Positions 1 through 13,911 of a stretch of 64,000 bases of DNA are shown here, piece by piece. The stretch is taken from assembly GCA_021372415.1 (NCBI GenBank), contig JAJFUM010000225.1:1-64000 (forward strand). The letters run 5' to 3'. The notes below the pieces were generated by a model. It was not told where the DNA came from, made no database searches, and worked only from the letters and a program-made list of their open reading frames with translations. Source of the DNA: Deltaproteobacteria bacterium. GTDB lineage: Bacteria; Desulfobacterota; Syntrophia; Syntrophales; UBA5619. The position numbers and the translations under genes are program-made. Position 1 is the first letter of the stretch. The number at the start of each line of letters is the position of its first letter.

Positions 1-224
<224 letters not shown>

Positions 225-285
225 GAACATGGGGCGGGGACGGACAAAGCCCCGCCGCTTGGCTCAATATTAGGAGATATCATCC

Positions 286-4470
<4,185 letters not shown>

Positions 4471-4532
4471 TACTAAATCGATCTTTTGTTGCACCGGTTA
4501 AATTTCAGGCCTGAGAAAGGGCTGGAGGGGTA

Positions 4533-4904
4533 ATGCCTACAATAAATCAATTGGTTCGGAAGGGGAGGACGAGGATCGGCAGGAAGGCGGCGACGCCCGC
4601 GTTGGCCCATTCCCCTCAGCGGCGTGGGGTCTGTGTCAGGGTCTACACCTCTACGCCCAAGAAACCCAATTCCGCCTTGCGCAAGGTGGCCAGGGTCCGG
4701 CTGACCAGCGGTTATGAAGTGACGTCCTATATCCCTGGGGTCGGGCATAACCTCCAGGAGCATTCCGTTGTCCTGGTTCGGGGCGGTCGTGTCAAGGATC
4801 TCCCGGGCGTCCGGTACCACATCATCAGGGGGACGCTCGATGCCGTAGGCGTACAGGACAGGAAACAGGGAAGGTCAAAATACGGGGCTAAACGGCCGAG
4901 TTAA
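4533..4904 (+). CDS. rpsL: 30S ribosomal protein S12
   Basis: Universal uS12, 123 aa, which forms part of the decoding centre of the small subunit and monitors codon-anticodon pairing. The [10 protein letters not shown] segment at residues 42-51 and the [10 protein letters not shown] segment near residue 90 are both present. Lysines occupy the positions linked to streptomycin sensitivity (43/44 and 88), so no resistance substitution is visible. The gene follows rpoC after 62 bases and precedes rpsG by 14, the standard str-operon order. The start is ATG with a GGAGGGG-like site just upstream. Identification is unambiguous. Confidence 0.98.
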   Translation: MPTINQLVRKGRTRIGRKAATPALAHSPQRRGVCVRVYTSTPKKPNSALRKVARVRLTSGYEVTSYIPGVGHNLQEHSVVLVRGGRVKDLPGVRYHIIRGTLDAVGVQDRKQGRSKYGAKRPS

Positions 4905-4918
4905 GCGGGGAAAAAGTC

Positions 4919-5389
4919 ATGCCGAGGAGAAGAGAAGTCGCGAAAAGGGAGATTCTACCCGACCCGAAGTACAACAACCGGTTGGTGGCGAGATTCATCA
5001 ACAGCCTTCTGAAAAGGGGCAAAAAGAGCACCGCGGAATCCATCCTGTACGGGGCCTTCGACATCATTCAGGATCGTATCAAAGAGACGCCCGTGGATGT
5101 CTTTGAAAAGGCCGTCAACAACGTGAAACCTGTCATCGAGGTCAAGTCACGGCGTGTGGGGGGGTCGACCTACCAGGTTCCGACCGAGGTGATTCCGTCC
5201 CGCAGGGTGGCCCTGGGTATCCGATGGTTGATCACGCATGCCCGTGAGCGTTCCGAGAAGACCATGAAGGAAAAACTGGCCGCAGAACTGATCGATGCAG
5301 CCAACAACCGGGGCGGGGCCATCAAGAAAAGAGAGGCCGTGCATAAGATGGCGGAGGCGAACAAGGCGTTTGCCCACTATAGATTCTAA
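4919..5389 (+). CDS. rpsG: 30S ribosomal protein S7
   Basis: uS7, 156 aa, which nucleates assembly of the 3' major domain of 16S rRNA and contacts the E-site tRNA. The N-terminal MPRRREV start, the basic loop and the conserved [11 protein letters not shown] beta-hairpin region are visible. The ATG lies 14 bases after rpsL, with an AGCGGGG-type site between them. In most bacteria fusA follows directly; here 208 non-coding bases follow and then tuf. In E. coli S7 is the translational repressor of this operon, but I cannot identify an equivalent binding site from sequence alone. Confidence 0.98.
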   Translation: MPRRREVAKREILPDPKYNNRLVARFINSLLKRGKKSTAESILYGAFDIIQDRIKETPVDVFEKAVNNVKPVIEVKSRRVGGSTYQVPTEVIPSRRVALGIRWLITHARERSEKTMKEKLAAELIDAANNRGGAIKKREAVHKMAEANKAFAHYRF

Positions 5390-5597
5390 GGTTCATCGTG
5401 GAAGCCGGCGTCGAACCGGCCTGGGATTTTTCCCGAGGAAAACGGGGATTGGCGGGACCTTCGAATGTTCCGTCGTCCTTCCGATCGCAGGAAAAATCTC
5501 GTTGGATGCGGAAGCGCGATTGGTCGACATGACGGACTGACAAAACTGAGACAGTGAAGATAACAAACGAACCATTCAAAGTCTAAGGAGGTTGGAG
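5390..5597. other. Non-coding gap between rpsG and tuf
   Basis: This 208-base stretch occupies the place where fusA (elongation factor G) normally sits. I see no remnant of fusA coding sequence in any frame. It contains a short inverted repeat (GCCGG ... CCGGC near 5405-5430) followed a few bases later by five T residues, which could be a weak terminator. An AAGGAGG ribosome site for tuf lies at its end (5585-5591). No convincing promoter was found. Confidence 0.5.
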
Positions 5598-6791
5598 ATG
5601 GCTAAGAAAAAATTTGAAAGGACGAAGCCGCATCTAAATATTGGCACCATCGGTCACGTCGATCATGGGAAGACCACATTGACCGCCGCGATCACGAAGC
5701 ACTTGGCCTCTAAAGGATTTGCCGAATTCAGACCTTTTGATTCCATCGACAACGCTCCCGAAGAGAAGGAAAGGGGCGTGACCATCAACATCTCCCATGT
5801 GGAATATCAGACAGAAAAGCGCCACTATGCCCACGTCGATTGTCCGGGCCATGCCGACTATATCAAGAACATGATCTCCGGTGCCGCGCACATGGACGGC
5901 ACGATTCTCGTCGTCGCCGCCTCCGACGGCCCTATGCCCCAGACCCGGGAGCACATCCTGCTGGCCCGTCAGGTCCAGGTCCCCTGCATTGTGGTCTACC
6001 TGAACAAGGTGGACCTCGTGGACGATCCGGAGCTGCTGGACCTGGTGGAACTCGAACTTCGGGAACTCCTGACGACCTATGAATTTCCGGGCGACGATAT
6101 CCCCATCATCCGGGGTTCGGCACTGAAGGCCCTTGAGGCGGACGATCCCAACGCCCCCGATGCGAAATCCATCTGGGAACTCATGGAGGCGGTTGATACC
6201 TATATCCCCGAGCCGGTTCGCGACCTGGACAAGCCGTTCCTGATGCCGGTGGGGGATGTGTTCACCATCTCCGGCCGGGGGACCGTCGTGACCGGTCGTG
6301 TCGATCGCGGCATCGTCAGGACGGGTGACGAAGTCGAGATTATCGGGATCCGGCCGACCTTCAAGACCGTCTGCACCGGGGTGGAGATGTTCCGCAAGAC
6401 GCTCGACGAGGGGCGCGCTGGCGACGACGTCGCGATCCTGCTCCGCGGCACGAAGCGCGAAGAGGTGGACAGGGGACAGGTCGTGGCCAAGCCCGGTTCG
6501 ATCACCCCTCACACCAAGTTCAAGGCCCAGGTCTACGTTCTGACCAAAGAGGAAGGCGGGCGTCATACCCCCTTCTTCAACGGCTATCGTCCCCAGTTCT
6601 ACTTCCGGACCACGGACGTGACCGGTGTGGCGAACCTGCCGGAAGGCGTGGAGATGGTCATGCCTGGGGACAATGTCGAGTTGGAAGTGACCCTGATTAC
6701 GCCAATCGCCATGGAGGAACAGCTCCGCTTCGCCATTCGTGAAGGTGGACGGACCGTTGGCGCGGGTGTGGTCAGCAAGATTATCGAATAG
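5598..6791 (+). CDS. tuf: Elongation factor Tu
   Basis: EF-Tu, 397 aa, the GTPase that brings aminoacyl-tRNA to the ribosome. The GTPase domain holds the P-loop GHVDHGKT (residues 19-26), the DCPGH G3 motif near 82, NKVD near 137 and a GSALKALE G5 region, followed by the two beta-barrel domains. I chose ATG 5598 because the AAGGAGG site at 5585-5591 sits six bases ahead and the protein then begins [12 protein letters not shown]; an in-frame TTG two codons earlier is less likely. The gene is in the str operon, but without fusA in front. It leads into the S10 operon with only 29 bases before rpsJ. Confidence 0.98.
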   Translation: MAKKKFERTKPHLNIGTIGHVDHGKTTLTAAITKHLASKGFAEFRPFDSIDNAPEEKERGVTINISHVEYQTEKRHYAHVDCPGHADYIKNMISGAAHMDGTILVVAASDGPMPQTREHILLARQVQVPCIVVYLNKVDLVDDPELLDLVELELRELLTTYEFPGDDIPIIRGSALKALEADDPNAPDAKSIWELMEAVDTYIPEPVRDLDKPFLMPVGDVFTISGRGTVVTGRVDRGIVRTGDEVEIIGIRPTFKTVCTGVEMFRKTLDEGRAGDDVAILLRGTKREEVDRGQVVAKPGSITPHTKFKAQVYVLTKEEGGRHTPFFNGYRPQFYFRTTDVTGVANLPEGVEMVMPGDNVELEVTLITPIAMEEQLRFAIREGGRTVGAGVVSKIIE

Positions 6792-6820
6792 TCGAACCAC
6801 AGAATCGGGTTGAAGAGACC

Positions 6821-7129
6821 ATGAAAGATCAGAAGATAAGAATTCGTCTGAAGGCTTACGATTACAAGCTGCTGGACCGCTCGGTGGAGGATATCGTCGA
6901 GACGGCCAAGAGGACCGGAGCCCGCGTGGCCGGCCCGATCCCGCTGCCGACCGAGATCAACAAGTACTGTGTCAACCGGTCGCCGCATGTGGACAAGAAG
7001 TCGAGGGAGCAGTTCGAGATCCGGACACACAAGCGGCTGATCGACCTGGTCGAACCGACGCAGGCGACGGTGGATGCCCTGATGAAACTTGATCTGTCGG
7101 CGGGTGTGGACGTGGAGATCAAACTGTAG
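6821..7129 (+). CDS. rpsJ: 30S ribosomal protein S10
   Basis: uS10, 102 aa, first gene of the S10 cluster. It binds the 3' domain of 16S rRNA and, as NusE, takes part in transcription antitermination with NusB. The [14 protein letters not shown] start, the PLPT loop and the [13 protein letters not shown] segment are typical. It begins with ATG 29 bases after tuf, so it probably shares the upstream transcript. Length and sequence fit the family throughout and nothing unusual was seen. Confidence 0.98.
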   Translation: MKDQKIRIRLKAYDYKLLDRSVEDIVETAKRTGARVAGPIPLPTEINKYCVNRSPHVDKKSREQFEIRTHKRLIDLVEPTQATVDALMKLDLSAGVDVEIKL

Positions 7130-7182
7130 GTGAACGATCCAAGCCTTGATGACGGATTTTTATTCTGGATAAGAAGAGAAAG

Positions 7183-7815
7183 ATGATGACAAAAGGACTG
7201 ATCGGCAAGAAACTGGGGATGACCCAGGTGTTCTCTGACGAGGGGGTTTCCGTTCCCGTGACGGTCATCGAGGTCGAACCGTCCGTGATCGTCCAGAAGA
7301 AGACCAAGGAGACGGACGGATACGACGCACTGCAACTGGGTTACGGGCGTATCAAGCAGAAGAGCGTCTCCAAGCCCCTCCAGGGACACTTCAAGAAGGC
7401 GGACAAAGGTTTTTTCCGGATCCTCCGGGAATTCAGGATGGATGTGGAGGGCGCCGAGCCGGGTCAGGAGTTTAACGCCGAGATGTTTGAGCCTGGCGAT
7501 TATGTGGATATCGTCGGGACCACCAAGGGCAAAGGATTTGCCGGCGTCGTCAAGCGCCACGGATTCGGCGGCGGTCGGGCGACCCATGGTTCCATGTTCC
7601 ACAGGGCCCCCGGTTCCATCGGGGCGAGCGCCGATCCGTCCAGGGTCTTCAAGGGGACGAGGCTTCCGGGTCATATGGGGAGCGAAAGGAAGACGGTGCA
7701 GAACCTGCTGGTGTGGGCGGTCAGGCCTGAGATGAACGTGATCCTGGTCCGGGGGGCCGTGCCGGGCAGTAGGAAGGGCTACGTGCTGATCAAACAGGCG
7801 GTCAAGAAGGGCTGA
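7183..7815 (+). CDS. rplC: 50S ribosomal protein L3
   Basis: uL3, 210 aa, an early-assembling 23S rRNA-binding protein whose extended loop reaches towards the peptidyl-transferase centre. The [14 protein letters not shown]-terminus and the loop region [14 protein letters not shown], with its rRNA-contacting basic residues, are clear. Two adjacent ATG codons (7183 and 7186) follow a GAAGAGAAAG purine run; either could be used, and the second gives the more typical MTKGLIGKK start. It precedes rplD by about 25 bases within the S10 operon. Confidence 0.97.
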   Translation: MMTKGLIGKKLGMTQVFSDEGVSVPVTVIEVEPSVIVQKKTKETDGYDALQLGYGRIKQKSVSKPLQGHFKKADKGFFRILREFRMDVEGAEPGQEFNAEMFEPGDYVDIVGTTKGKGFAGVVKRHGFGGGRATHGSMFHRAPGSIGASADPSRVFKGTRLPGHMGSERKTVQNLLVWAVRPEMNVILVRGAVPGSRKGYVLIKQAVKKG

Positions 7816-7840
7816 TAAGCCAGGTTATAAGGTGGTTAAG

Positions 7841-8464
7841 ATGCCAGTAGCAGGTGTGTACGACATTGACAACAATAAGGTCTCCGAGGTCGAGCTGAGC
7901 GATTCCGTCTTCGGCGCATCGGTGAACGAGGATGCCATCTACGCGGTCGTCCGGATGCGGATGGCGGCCCGCCGCAGCGGCACAGCCTCCACCAAGGGAC
8001 GAAGCGATGTCCGGGGCGGCGGCAAGAAGCCTTGGCGTCAGAAGGGGACCGGCCGGGCCAGAGTGGGGCACTCGCGTTCACCGATCTGGAGAGGCGGTGG
8101 AATCATCTTTGGGCCCACGCCGCGCAGTTATGCGTTCAAATTGCCCAGGAAGGTGCGAAAAACGGCGCTGATCTCCGCATTGAGCATGAAGTTCAAGGAA
8201 GACAAGATGGTCATCCTGAAGGACTTCCCGATGGAAGCCATCAAGACCAAAAGGTTCCAAGAGGTGATCGACCGTTTTGGATTCAAGAAGGCGTTGTTCG
8301 TCATCGACGAATCCAGACCCAACCTGGAGATGTCGTCGCGCAACATCCAGGATGTCAAGATGGTCAGATCGGAAGGGATCAATGTCTACGATCTGCTGAA
8401 GTATGACCATGTGGTGCTTCTCGAACCCTCTATTAAGAAGATTGAAGGGGCGTTGATATCATAA
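7841..8464 (+). CDS. rplD: 50S ribosomal protein L4
   Basis: uL4, 207 aa, which binds domain I of 23S rRNA and lines the nascent-peptide exit tunnel through a long loop. The tunnel loop is recognisable from GGKKPWRQKGTGRARVG. I place the start at ATG 7841, where an AAGGTGG site (7829-7835) is five bases upstream; a GTG three codons earlier is in frame but overlaps that site. The TAA stop overlaps the rplW ATG by one base, implying translational coupling. In E. coli L4 also represses the S10 operon; no leader equivalent was identified here. Confidence 0.97.
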   Translation: MPVAGVYDIDNNKVSEVELSDSVFGASVNEDAIYAVVRMRMAARRSGTASTKGRSDVRGGGKKPWRQKGTGRARVGHSRSPIWRGGGIIFGPTPRSYAFKLPRKVRKTALISALSMKFKEDKMVILKDFPMEAIKTKRFQEVIDRFGFKKALFVIDESRPNLEMSSRNIQDVKMVRSEGINVYDLLKYDHVVLLEPSIKKIEGALIS

Positions 8465-8751
8465 TGGAACTGCATCAGATCATTAAAAGGACGTTGATCA
8501 CCGAGAAGAGTACGATCGCCAGGGACGCGGCCAATCAGTATAATTTCGAGGTTCACGACCGCGCCAACAAGATCGAGATCGGCCGGGCCGTGGAGAAGCT
8601 CTTCAAGGTGAAGGTGTTGAGCGTTCGGGTCATGAATGTCCCGGGCAAGAAGAAGAGGACCGGCAGGACGATCGGACGGCGGAGCTCCTGGAGGAAGGCC
8701 GTGGTAACCCTCGCTCCCGGGAACCGCATCGAAACCATGGAAGGCGCATAA
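8464..8751 (+). CDS. rplW: 50S ribosomal protein L23
   Basis: uL23, 95 aa, located at the polypeptide tunnel exit, where it forms the docking site for trigger factor and the signal recognition particle. The IIKRTLITEKST motif at the N-terminus and the central loop of positively charged residues (GKKKRTGRTIGRR) are typical. Its ATG shares one base with the rplD stop codon, the usual tight coupling in the S10 cluster. rplB follows after 48 bases. The length is standard. Confidence 0.97.
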   Translation: MELHQIIKRTLITEKSTIARDAANQYNFEVHDRANKIEIGRAVEKLFKVKVLSVRVMNVPGKKKRTGRTIGRRSSWRKAVVTLAPGNRIETMEGA

Positions 8752-8799
8752 CCGGGCTCCGAGTCCAGACCGAGAGCCATCAATGAGGGAATAAAGGGG

Positions 8800-9621
8800 A
8801 TGGGAATTAGAAAGTACAAACCGACATCGCCGGGGAGAAGGTTTCAGACCTGTTCGGATTTTGAAGAGTTGACGGGGAAGTCGCCCGAGAAGAGACTTCT
8901 GACTCCTCTGAAGAGAACCGGCGGCCGCAACTGCTATGGGCGGCTGACGAGCCGTCACATCGGCGGCGGGCACAAGAGGCGATACCGGCTGATCGATTTC
9001 AGGCGGGACAAGGACGATATCCGGGCCCGTGTCTCCTCGATCGAGTACGACCCGAATCGGTCGTCGCGGATCGCCCTCTTGAATTACATCGACGGTGAGA
9101 AACGGTACATCATCGCCCCTGCGAAGGTTGTCGTGGGAGATGTCGTAGAGAGCGGTGAAAAGGCGGACATCAAGCCGGGCAACACCGTGCCCCTGAAGAA
9201 TATCCCTCTGGGCACCCTGATCCACAATCTGGAACTCAAGGTGGGCAAGGGCGGCCAACTGATCCGTTCGGCCGGTGCCTACGGGCAGCTCATGGCCAAG
9301 GAGGAGGGGTATGCGCAGGTCCGCCTTCCCTCCGGCGAGGTGCGCAAGGTGTTCATGGAATGCAAGGCCACGATCGGGCAGGTGGGCAATATCGACCATG
9401 AAAACCTGAGTATCGGAAAGGCCGGGAGGTCGCGCTGGCTGGGCAGAAGGCCCAAGGTCAGGGGCGTCGTGATGAATCCCGTCGATCACCCGATGGGCGG
9501 TGGCGAGGGGAAATCGTCCGGTGGGCGCCATCCCTGCACCCCCTGGGGGGTGCCGACCAAGGGGCACAAGACGCGGACGAACAAGAGGACCGATAAATAT
9601 ATCGTGAAGAGAAGAGGTTAA
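8800..9621 (+). CDS. rplB: 50S ribosomal protein L2
   Basis: uL2, 273 aa, one of the most conserved ribosomal proteins. It is needed for subunit association and lies close to the peptidyl-transferase centre. The protein shows the N-terminal basic tail, the [15 protein letters not shown] segment, and the C-terminal region with [13 protein letters not shown], which contains the functionally important His. The ATG at 8800 follows an AAAGGGG site. It is flanked by rplW and rpsS as expected and ends only three bases before the rpsS start. Confidence 0.98.
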   Translation: MGIRKYKPTSPGRRFQTCSDFEELTGKSPEKRLLTPLKRTGGRNCYGRLTSRHIGGGHKRRYRLIDFRRDKDDIRARVSSIEYDPNRSSRIALLNYIDGEKRYIIAPAKVVVGDVVESGEKADIKPGNTVPLKNIPLGTLIHNLELKVGKGGQLIRSAGAYGQLMAKEEGYAQVRLPSGEVRKVFMECKATIGQVGNIDHENLSIGKAGRSRWLGRRPKVRGVVMNPVDHPMGGGEGKSSGGRHPCTPWGVPTKGHKTRTNKRTDKYIVKRRG

Positions 9622-9624
9622 AAG

Positions 9625-9906
9625 GTGGCACGTTCAATTAAGAAGGGTGCGTATATCGAGGAAAGGCTTCTTGAGAAGGTCAGAAGGCAGGAGGCTACGG
9701 GGAGCAAGACGGTCATCAAAACCTGGTCGCGCCGTTCCACCATCACCCCCGAATTGATCGGACAAACCTTTGCGGTCCACAATGGCAAGAAGTTCATCCC
9801 GGTCTTTGTGACAGAGAACATGGTGGGTCACAAACTGGGGGAATTCTCTCCCACGAGGACCTTCTACAGCCATGCCGGCGACCGGAAGACGAAATTGCGC
9901 AAATAG
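9625..9906 (+). CDS. rpsS: 30S ribosomal protein S19
   Basis: uS19, 93 aa, in the head of the small subunit near the A-site finger of 23S rRNA. The [15 protein letters not shown] start, the [22 protein letters not shown] core and the [10 protein letters not shown]-terminal segment are all present. The start is GTG at 9625, three bases after the rplB stop. An AAAGGTGG purine run overlaps the start, so initiation is likely coupled to rplB translation. Nothing departs from the family pattern. Confidence 0.97.
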   Translation: MARSIKKGAYIEERLLEKVRRQEATGSKTVIKTWSRRSTITPELIGQTFAVHNGKKFIPVFVTENMVGHKLGEFSPTRTFYSHAGDRKTKLRK

Positions 9907-9958
9907 GCCCGGGCGGGATTGGGCGGGGATAGACCCCATCGGTACTTTGGAGTCAGTT

Positions 9959-10291
9959 ATGGAAGCAAGAGCAGTCGCAAAGTATATTCGGATGTCACCC
10001 CAGAAGGTGAGACTGGTGGTGGATCTGGTCAGAGGGAAAAGGGTCGGGGAGGCCCAGAAGATCCTCCTCTATACCCATAAGTATGCAGCCGATCCCGTCA
10101 GCAAGGTGCTCAATTCAGCGCTGGCCAATGCCAAGCAGAATCCGAGCATTGACGAAAACATCCTGTACGTCAAGGAGATCTACGTCGATCAGGGTCCCTC
10201 CCTGAAGCGATGGAGGGCGAGGGCCCAGGGAAGGGCCGCATCGATCAAGAAGCGGATGAGCCATATTACCGTGGTCCTGGACGAAGCGTAA
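9959..10291 (+). CDS. rplV: 50S ribosomal protein L22
   Basis: uL22, 110 aa, which contacts all 23S rRNA domains and sends a hairpin into the exit tunnel. The [20 protein letters not shown] start and the tunnel hairpin around [15 protein letters not shown] are typical. I chose ATG 9959, preceded by TTGGAG at 9947-9951, because an upstream in-frame extension to 9872 overlaps rpsS and has no family counterpart. The gene is followed 20 bases later by rpsC. Confidence 0.97.
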   Translation: MEARAVAKYIRMSPQKVRLVVDLVRGKRVGEAQKILLYTHKYAADPVSKVLNSALANAKQNPSIDENILYVKEIYVDQGPSLKRWRARAQGRAASIKKRMSHITVVLDEA

Positions 10292-10310
10292 TACTTGAGG
10301 AGGTGTCAGA

Positions 10311-10958
10311 TTGGGGCAGAAGGTTAACCCGATCGGGTTGAGGTTGGGTGGCATCAAGACGTGGCGTTCGCAGTGGTATTCTGAGAAGAACTACAGCGAA
10401 CTGCTTCATGAGGACATCAAGATCAGGAAATACCTCAAGGAGAAGCTGTACCACGCAGGGATCTCCAGGATCGAGATCGAAAGGGCCGCCAGCAAGGCCA
10501 AGGTAAACATCCATGCGGCCCGCCCCGGGATCATCATCGGGAAGAAGGGATCCGAGATCGAGAAATTGAAGAAGGACCTCGAGGCGATCACCAAGAGCGA
10601 GGTCATCATCAATATCCTCGAGGTTCGCAAGCCCGAGATCGATGCCCAACTGGTGGCCGAGAATGTGGCGCAGCAACTCGAAAGGCGTGTCGCCTTCCGC
10701 AGGGCCATGAAGAAATGCGTCACCGCCGCCATGAAATTTGGCGCCAAGGGGATTCGGGTGAACTGCGGCGGCCGTCTCGGCGGGGCCGAAATGGCCAGGT
10801 CCGAATGGTATCGGGAAGGGCGGGTGCCCCTCCACACCCTCAGGGCCGACATCGACTGTGGATTCACGGAGGCCAAAACCGCCTATGGCCTGATCGGCGT
10901 GAAGGTTCTGATCTTTCACGGCGAGGTTCTGCCCGGCAAGCGGGAAGCGGCGAAATAG
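10311..10958 (+). CDS. rpsC: 30S ribosomal protein S3
   Basis: uS3, 215 aa, at the mRNA entry channel, where it contributes to helicase activity with S4 and S5. The [13 protein letters not shown]-terminus and the KH-type RNA-binding segment with [16 protein letters not shown] are clear. The start is TTG at 10311, with a GAGGAGG site eight bases upstream; no ATG is available nearby, so the unusual start codon is well supported. Length is normal for proteobacteria outside the gamma class. Confidence 0.97.
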   Translation: MGQKVNPIGLRLGGIKTWRSQWYSEKNYSELLHEDIKIRKYLKEKLYHAGISRIEIERAASKAKVNIHAARPGIIIGKKGSEIEKLKKDLEAITKSEVIINILEVRKPEIDAQLVAENVAQQLERRVAFRRAMKKCVTAAMKFGAKGIRVNCGGRLGGAEMARSEWYREGRVPLHTLRADIDCGFTEAKTAYGLIGVKVLIFHGEVLPGKREAAK

Positions 10959-11019
10959 GTTAACGCGGGCCGGCGCCTCGGTTCGTGAGGAGTAACGGTA
11001 AGCACAGGGGTATTGAACG

Positions 11020-11442
11020 ATGTTAATGCCGAAGAGGGTTAAATTCAGAAAGTTGCAGAGAGGCCGGATGAGCGGCAAAGCCACGCGCGGCAATACCGTG
11101 GCCTTCGGGGAATATGCGCTGCAGGCGGCGGAGTGTGGCTGGATCACGGCCAGGCAGATCGAGGCGGCTCGTGTCGCGATGACCCGGCATATCAAGAGGG
11201 GTGGGAAGATCTGGATCCGCATCTTCCCCCACAAGTCTGTGACCAAAAAACCCGCCGAAACCCGTATGGGAAAGGGAAAGGGCGCTCCGGAAGAATGGGT
11301 GGCGGTGATCAAGCCTGGAGTCGTCCTCTACGAGATCGAGGGGGTTTCGAAGGAGATCGCCAAAGAGGCTTTCACTCTGGCTTCCCACAAGCTTCCCATC
11401 GGCACGAAGTTTCTTTCAAGGGAGATGTCTGATGAAAATTAA
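11020..11442 (+). CDS. rplP: 50S ribosomal protein L16
   Basis: uL16, 140 aa, positioned between the peptidyl-transferase centre and the A-site tRNA elbow. The [17 protein letters not shown] start and the [26 protein letters not shown] central region are diagnostic, including the [14 protein letters not shown] stretch. Its 3' end overlaps the rpmC start by 11 bases, implying coupled translation. The 61-base gap after rpsC is slightly larger than usual for this cluster but contains no recognisable element. Confidence 0.97.
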   Translation: MLMPKRVKFRKLQRGRMSGKATRGNTVAFGEYALQAAECGWITARQIEAARVAMTRHIKRGGKIWIRIFPHKSVTKKPAETRMGKGKGAPEEWVAVIKPGVVLYEIEGVSKEIAKEAFTLASHKLPIGTKFLSREMSDEN

Positions 11443-11623
11443 GGAGATCAGAGATCTTAGCGTCGATGAACTGCAGCAGAAGAACCGGGAACTGGTGGAG
11501 GAGCTCTTCAAACTGCGTTTGCGTCACGCCTCCGGACAACTGGAATCGCCGGCCACGCTGGGCCACGTTCGCAGGGATATTGCAAGGATCAAGACGGTCC
11601 TCGTCGAGAAGGAGGTAAAGTAG
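11432..11623 (+). CDS. rpmC: 50S ribosomal protein L29
   Basis: uL29, 63 aa, a small helical-hairpin protein next to L23 at the tunnel exit. The [29 protein letters not shown] pattern and the C-terminal [12 protein letters not shown] helix are typical. The ATG lies inside the end of rplP (11-base overlap), and the TAG stop shares one base with the rpsQ GTG. Both overlaps point to translational coupling across the three genes. Confidence 0.96.
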   Translation: MKIKEIRDLSVDELQQKNRELVEELFKLRLRHASGQLESPATLGHVRRDIARIKTVLVEKEVK

Positions 11624-11880
11624 TGGAACAGCGCGGCAACAAGATCGTCATCAAGGGCGTCGTGGTCAGTAACAAGATGGACAAGACGATCGTGGTCAGG
11701 GCGGAGCGGCTCGTGAGGCATCCGGACTTCCATAAGTACATCAGGCGGTACGTTAAATATAAGGCCCACGACAGCCAGAACAGCTGCAAGGTCGGTGACA
11801 GGGTTCTCATCATCGAGTCCCGTCCGCTGAGCAAAGACAAACGCTGGCGGATGTTGGAGATACTGGATAAGGCAAAGTAG
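11623..11880 (+). CDS. rpsQ: 30S ribosomal protein S17
   Basis: uS17, 85 aa, a beta-barrel (OB-fold) protein binding the 5' domain of 16S rRNA. The [32 protein letters not shown] segment, split across the barrel strands, is diagnostic. The C-terminus contains the conserved [18 protein letters not shown] region. It starts with GTG at 11623, overlapping the rpmC stop by one base. An AGGAGGTAAAG site at the end of rpmC (about 11609-11619) precedes it. Confidence 0.97.
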   Translation: MEQRGNKIVIKGVVVSNKMDKTIVVRAERLVRHPDFHKYIRRYVKYKAHDSQNSCKVGDRVLIIESRPLSKDKRWRMLEILDKAK

Positions 11881-11964
11881 ATCGCGAGACGGCGCCGGGG
11901 GTGGTTCACGGCGGGGCCGTATCGGTCCGCTGGCATCGAACCGCGGGCGCAATGGGGTGTTCAT

Positions 11965-12333
11965 ATGATTCAGATGCAGACCGTGCTCAATGTCGCGGAC
12001 AATTCAGGTGCCAAAAAGGTCGCATGCATCAAGGTGCTGGGGGGCTCGAAGAGACGGTATGCCAGCCTTGGTGACGTCATTGTCATTGCCGTCAAGGAGG
12101 CTCTTCCGAATTCGAAGGTTAAAAAGGGCGACGTGATGAAGGCGGTCGTTGTCCGGACGGTGAAAGAGGTGAGGAGGCCGGACGGCTCCTATCTCAAGTT
12201 CGACGATAATTCGGCGGTGCTGATCTCGAATCAGATGGAACCGATCGGAACGCGTATCTTCGGGCCGGTGGCCAGGGAGCTCCGGGCCAAGCAGTTCATG
12301 AAGATCATATCGCTGGCGCCAGAGGTGTTATAG
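11965..12333 (+). CDS. rplN: 50S ribosomal protein L14
   Basis: uL14, 122 aa, at the subunit interface, forming an intersubunit bridge with 16S rRNA. The [19 protein letters not shown] start and the [14 protein letters not shown]-terminal segment are signature regions. The gene follows rpsQ after 84 bases, the junction between the S10-type and spc-type gene sets, but I see no terminator or promoter there, so the transcript probably continues. Confidence 0.98.
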   Translation: MIQMQTVLNVADNSGAKKVACIKVLGGSKRRYASLGDVIVIAVKEALPNSKVKKGDVMKAVVVRTVKEVRRPDGSYLKFDDNSAVLISNQMEPIGTRIFGPVARELRAKQFMKIISLAPEVL

Positions 12334-12369
12334 GATTTTTTCGGACGGGGAACGACTGAGGTACATGCG

Positions 12370-12690
12370 ATGCGGGTAAAGAGATTGAAAAAAGGGGACA
12401 CCGTCAAGGTGATCGCCGGCAAAGAGAAGGGCAAGACTGGAAAGGTCCTGAACCTGATTGCCGATAAGGAGCGGGTTGTCATCGAGAAGGTCAACCTGAT
12501 CAAGCGGCACAAGAAGGCCGATGCCAAGGGCAAGGGCGGCATCGTCGAGAAGGAAGGGCCGATCCATCTGTCGAACGTGATGTATCTCTGCAGTAAATGC
12601 GGCACCGGGGTGAGGATCGGCTACAAGATCCTGGACGATGGGAAGAAGGCGCGGATCTGCGCAAAGTGTCACGAAACGTTGGACGCATAG
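12370..12690 (+). CDS. rplX: 50S ribosomal protein L24, zinc-ribbon form
   Basis: uL24, 106 aa, an assembly initiator of the large subunit that sits at the tunnel exit. The KOW domain is at residues 1-45 ([21 protein letters not shown]). The C-terminal third carries two CxxC pairs, Cys74/Cys77 and Cys97/Cys100, forming a probable zinc ribbon that many bacterial L24 proteins lack. The N-terminus has the usual [10 protein letters not shown] start. It lies 36 bases after rplN and 9 before rplE. Confidence 0.97.
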   Translation: MRVKRLKKGDTVKVIAGKEKGKTGKVLNLIADKERVVIEKVNLIKRHKKADAKGKGGIVEKEGPIHLSNVMYLCSKCGTGVRIGYKILDDGKKARICAKCHETLDA

Positions 12691-12699
12691 GCTGGAAAA

Positions 12700-13239
12700 A
12701 TGGCAAGACTTAAAGATTATTATAAGAAGGAAGTCGTTCCCGAACTCGTCAAGACCTTTGGCTACAAGAACCCCATGGAGGTTCCGAAGCTGGTCAAGAT
12801 CGTCGTCAACATGGGGCTGGGGGAAGCGATTCAGAATGTCAAGGTCCTGGACTCCGCGATGGACGAGATCACCCGGATCGTGGGTCAGAAACCTGTGATC
12901 ACCAAGGCCCGCAAATCCATCGCGACCTTCAAGCTCCGCCAGGGCATGTCCATCGGATGCTGTGTGACTCTCAGAAGGGAGCGGATGTACGAGTTCTTCG
13001 ATAGACTGATCACCGTGGCGTTGCCGCGGGTCCGGGACTTCCGAGGGATCCCCTCAAAATCCTTCGATGGCAGAGGGAATTTCTCCTTGGGACTCAAGGA
13101 GCAGATCATCTTCCCGGAGATCGAATATGACAAGGTCGAAAAGGTCAGGGGCATGAACATCGCGATCGTCACCACGGCGAAGACGGATGATGAGGCGAGG
13201 CAGCTCTTGAAGCTGATGGGGATGCCGTTCAGGAACTGA
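12700..13239 (+). CDS. rplE: 50S ribosomal protein L5
   Basis: uL5, 179 aa, which binds 5S rRNA and contacts the P-site tRNA. The [24 protein letters not shown] start, the [15 protein letters not shown] segment and the [18 protein letters not shown] region are typical. Spacing is tight, nine bases after rplX, and a short gap precedes the rpsN-type gene. Length and sequence conform to the family and no oddity was seen. Confidence 0.98.
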   Translation: MARLKDYYKKEVVPELVKTFGYKNPMEVPKLVKIVVNMGLGEAIQNVKVLDSAMDEITRIVGQKPVITKARKSIATFKLRQGMSIGCCVTLRRERMYEFFDRLITVALPRVRDFRGIPSKSFDGRGNFSLGLKEQIIFPEIEYDKVEKVRGMNIAIVTTAKTDDEARQLLKLMGMPFRN

Positions 13240-13270
13240 TCAAACAGGGTACAACACCGGAGGGTTGAGT

Positions 13271-13456
13271 GTGGCAAAGACATCCTTGATCGTGAAGTCC
13301 AACAGAAAACCGAAATTTTCGGTCAGGACCTACAATCGCTGTCCCATATGCGGCAGACCGAGGGCCTACTACCGAAAGTTTGATATGTGCAGGATATGCC
13401 TTAGAAATCTTTCCTTGAAGGGGGAGATTCCCGGCGTGATCAAATCGAGCTGGTAG
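13271..13456 (+). CDS. rpsN: 30S ribosomal protein S14, zinc-binding type
   Basis: uS14 of the short zinc-containing (type Z) form, 61 aa, near the 3' major domain of 16S rRNA. Four zinc ligands are visible as CPIC (Cys24, Cys27) and CRIC (Cys40, Cys43). I place the start at GTG 13271, giving [13 protein letters not shown], because a GGAGGG site at 13259-13264 sits six bases ahead. A TTG two codons earlier abuts that site and is less likely. The zinc-free paralogue is not present in this window. Confidence 0.96.
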   Translation: MAKTSLIVKSNRKPKFSVRTYNRCPICGRPRAYYRKFDMCRICLRNLSLKGEIPGVIKSSW

Positions 13457-13474
13457 CGTAGAGAAGGAGCAATT

Positions 13475-13876
13475 ATGGGGATGACCGATCCGATCGCAGA
13501 CATGCTCACCCGAATCCGAAACGGGAGTCGCGTCCGCTTCAAGAGCGTCGATGTGCTGAACTCGCGAATCAATCTCAATATGGCAAAGGTCTTGAAGAAG
13601 TCCGGCTATCTCAGCGGATACGATATCAAGAAGGATCAACACGGCCACGAGGTCTTGAGGCTCTATCTCAAGTACCCCGATTCGAAGAGGGCCGTGATCA
13701 CGAACATCCAGAGGGTCAGCAAGCCCGGCAGAAGGGTCTATGTGAAGAGCGAAAAGATCCCGCAGGTGCTCAATGGATACGGGATCGCCATCCTTTCCAC
13801 GTCCAAGGGCATCATGACGGATAAGGAAGCCAGGGAACAGAGCCTCGGGGGGGAACTTCTCTGCAACGTCTGGTGA
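13475..13876 (+). CDS. rpsH: 30S ribosomal protein S8
   Basis: uS8, 133 aa, a central-domain 16S rRNA binder that in E. coli also represses the spc operon. The MTDPIADMLTRIRNG start and the C-terminal STSKGIMTDKEAREQSLGGELLCNVW signature are clear. ATG 13475 has an AAGGAG site five bases upstream; ATG 13481 would give the more usual MTDPIADML start at a wider spacing. Either choice changes only two residues. rplF begins 36 bases downstream. Confidence 0.97.
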   Translation: MGMTDPIADMLTRIRNGSRVRFKSVDVLNSRINLNMAKVLKKSGYLSGYDIKKDQHGHEVLRLYLKYPDSKRAVITNIQRVSKPGRRVYVKSEKIPQVLNGYGIAILSTSKGIMTDKEAREQSLGGELLCNVW

Positions 13877-13911
13877 GATCAGACTCGCATTGGGAATCTG
13901 GAGATTGTACC

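Noticed and set aside
5400-5430. tRNA-like T-arm (GTCGAACC) between rpsG and tuf
   Set aside because: No acceptor stem, anticodon arm or CCA end can be built around it.
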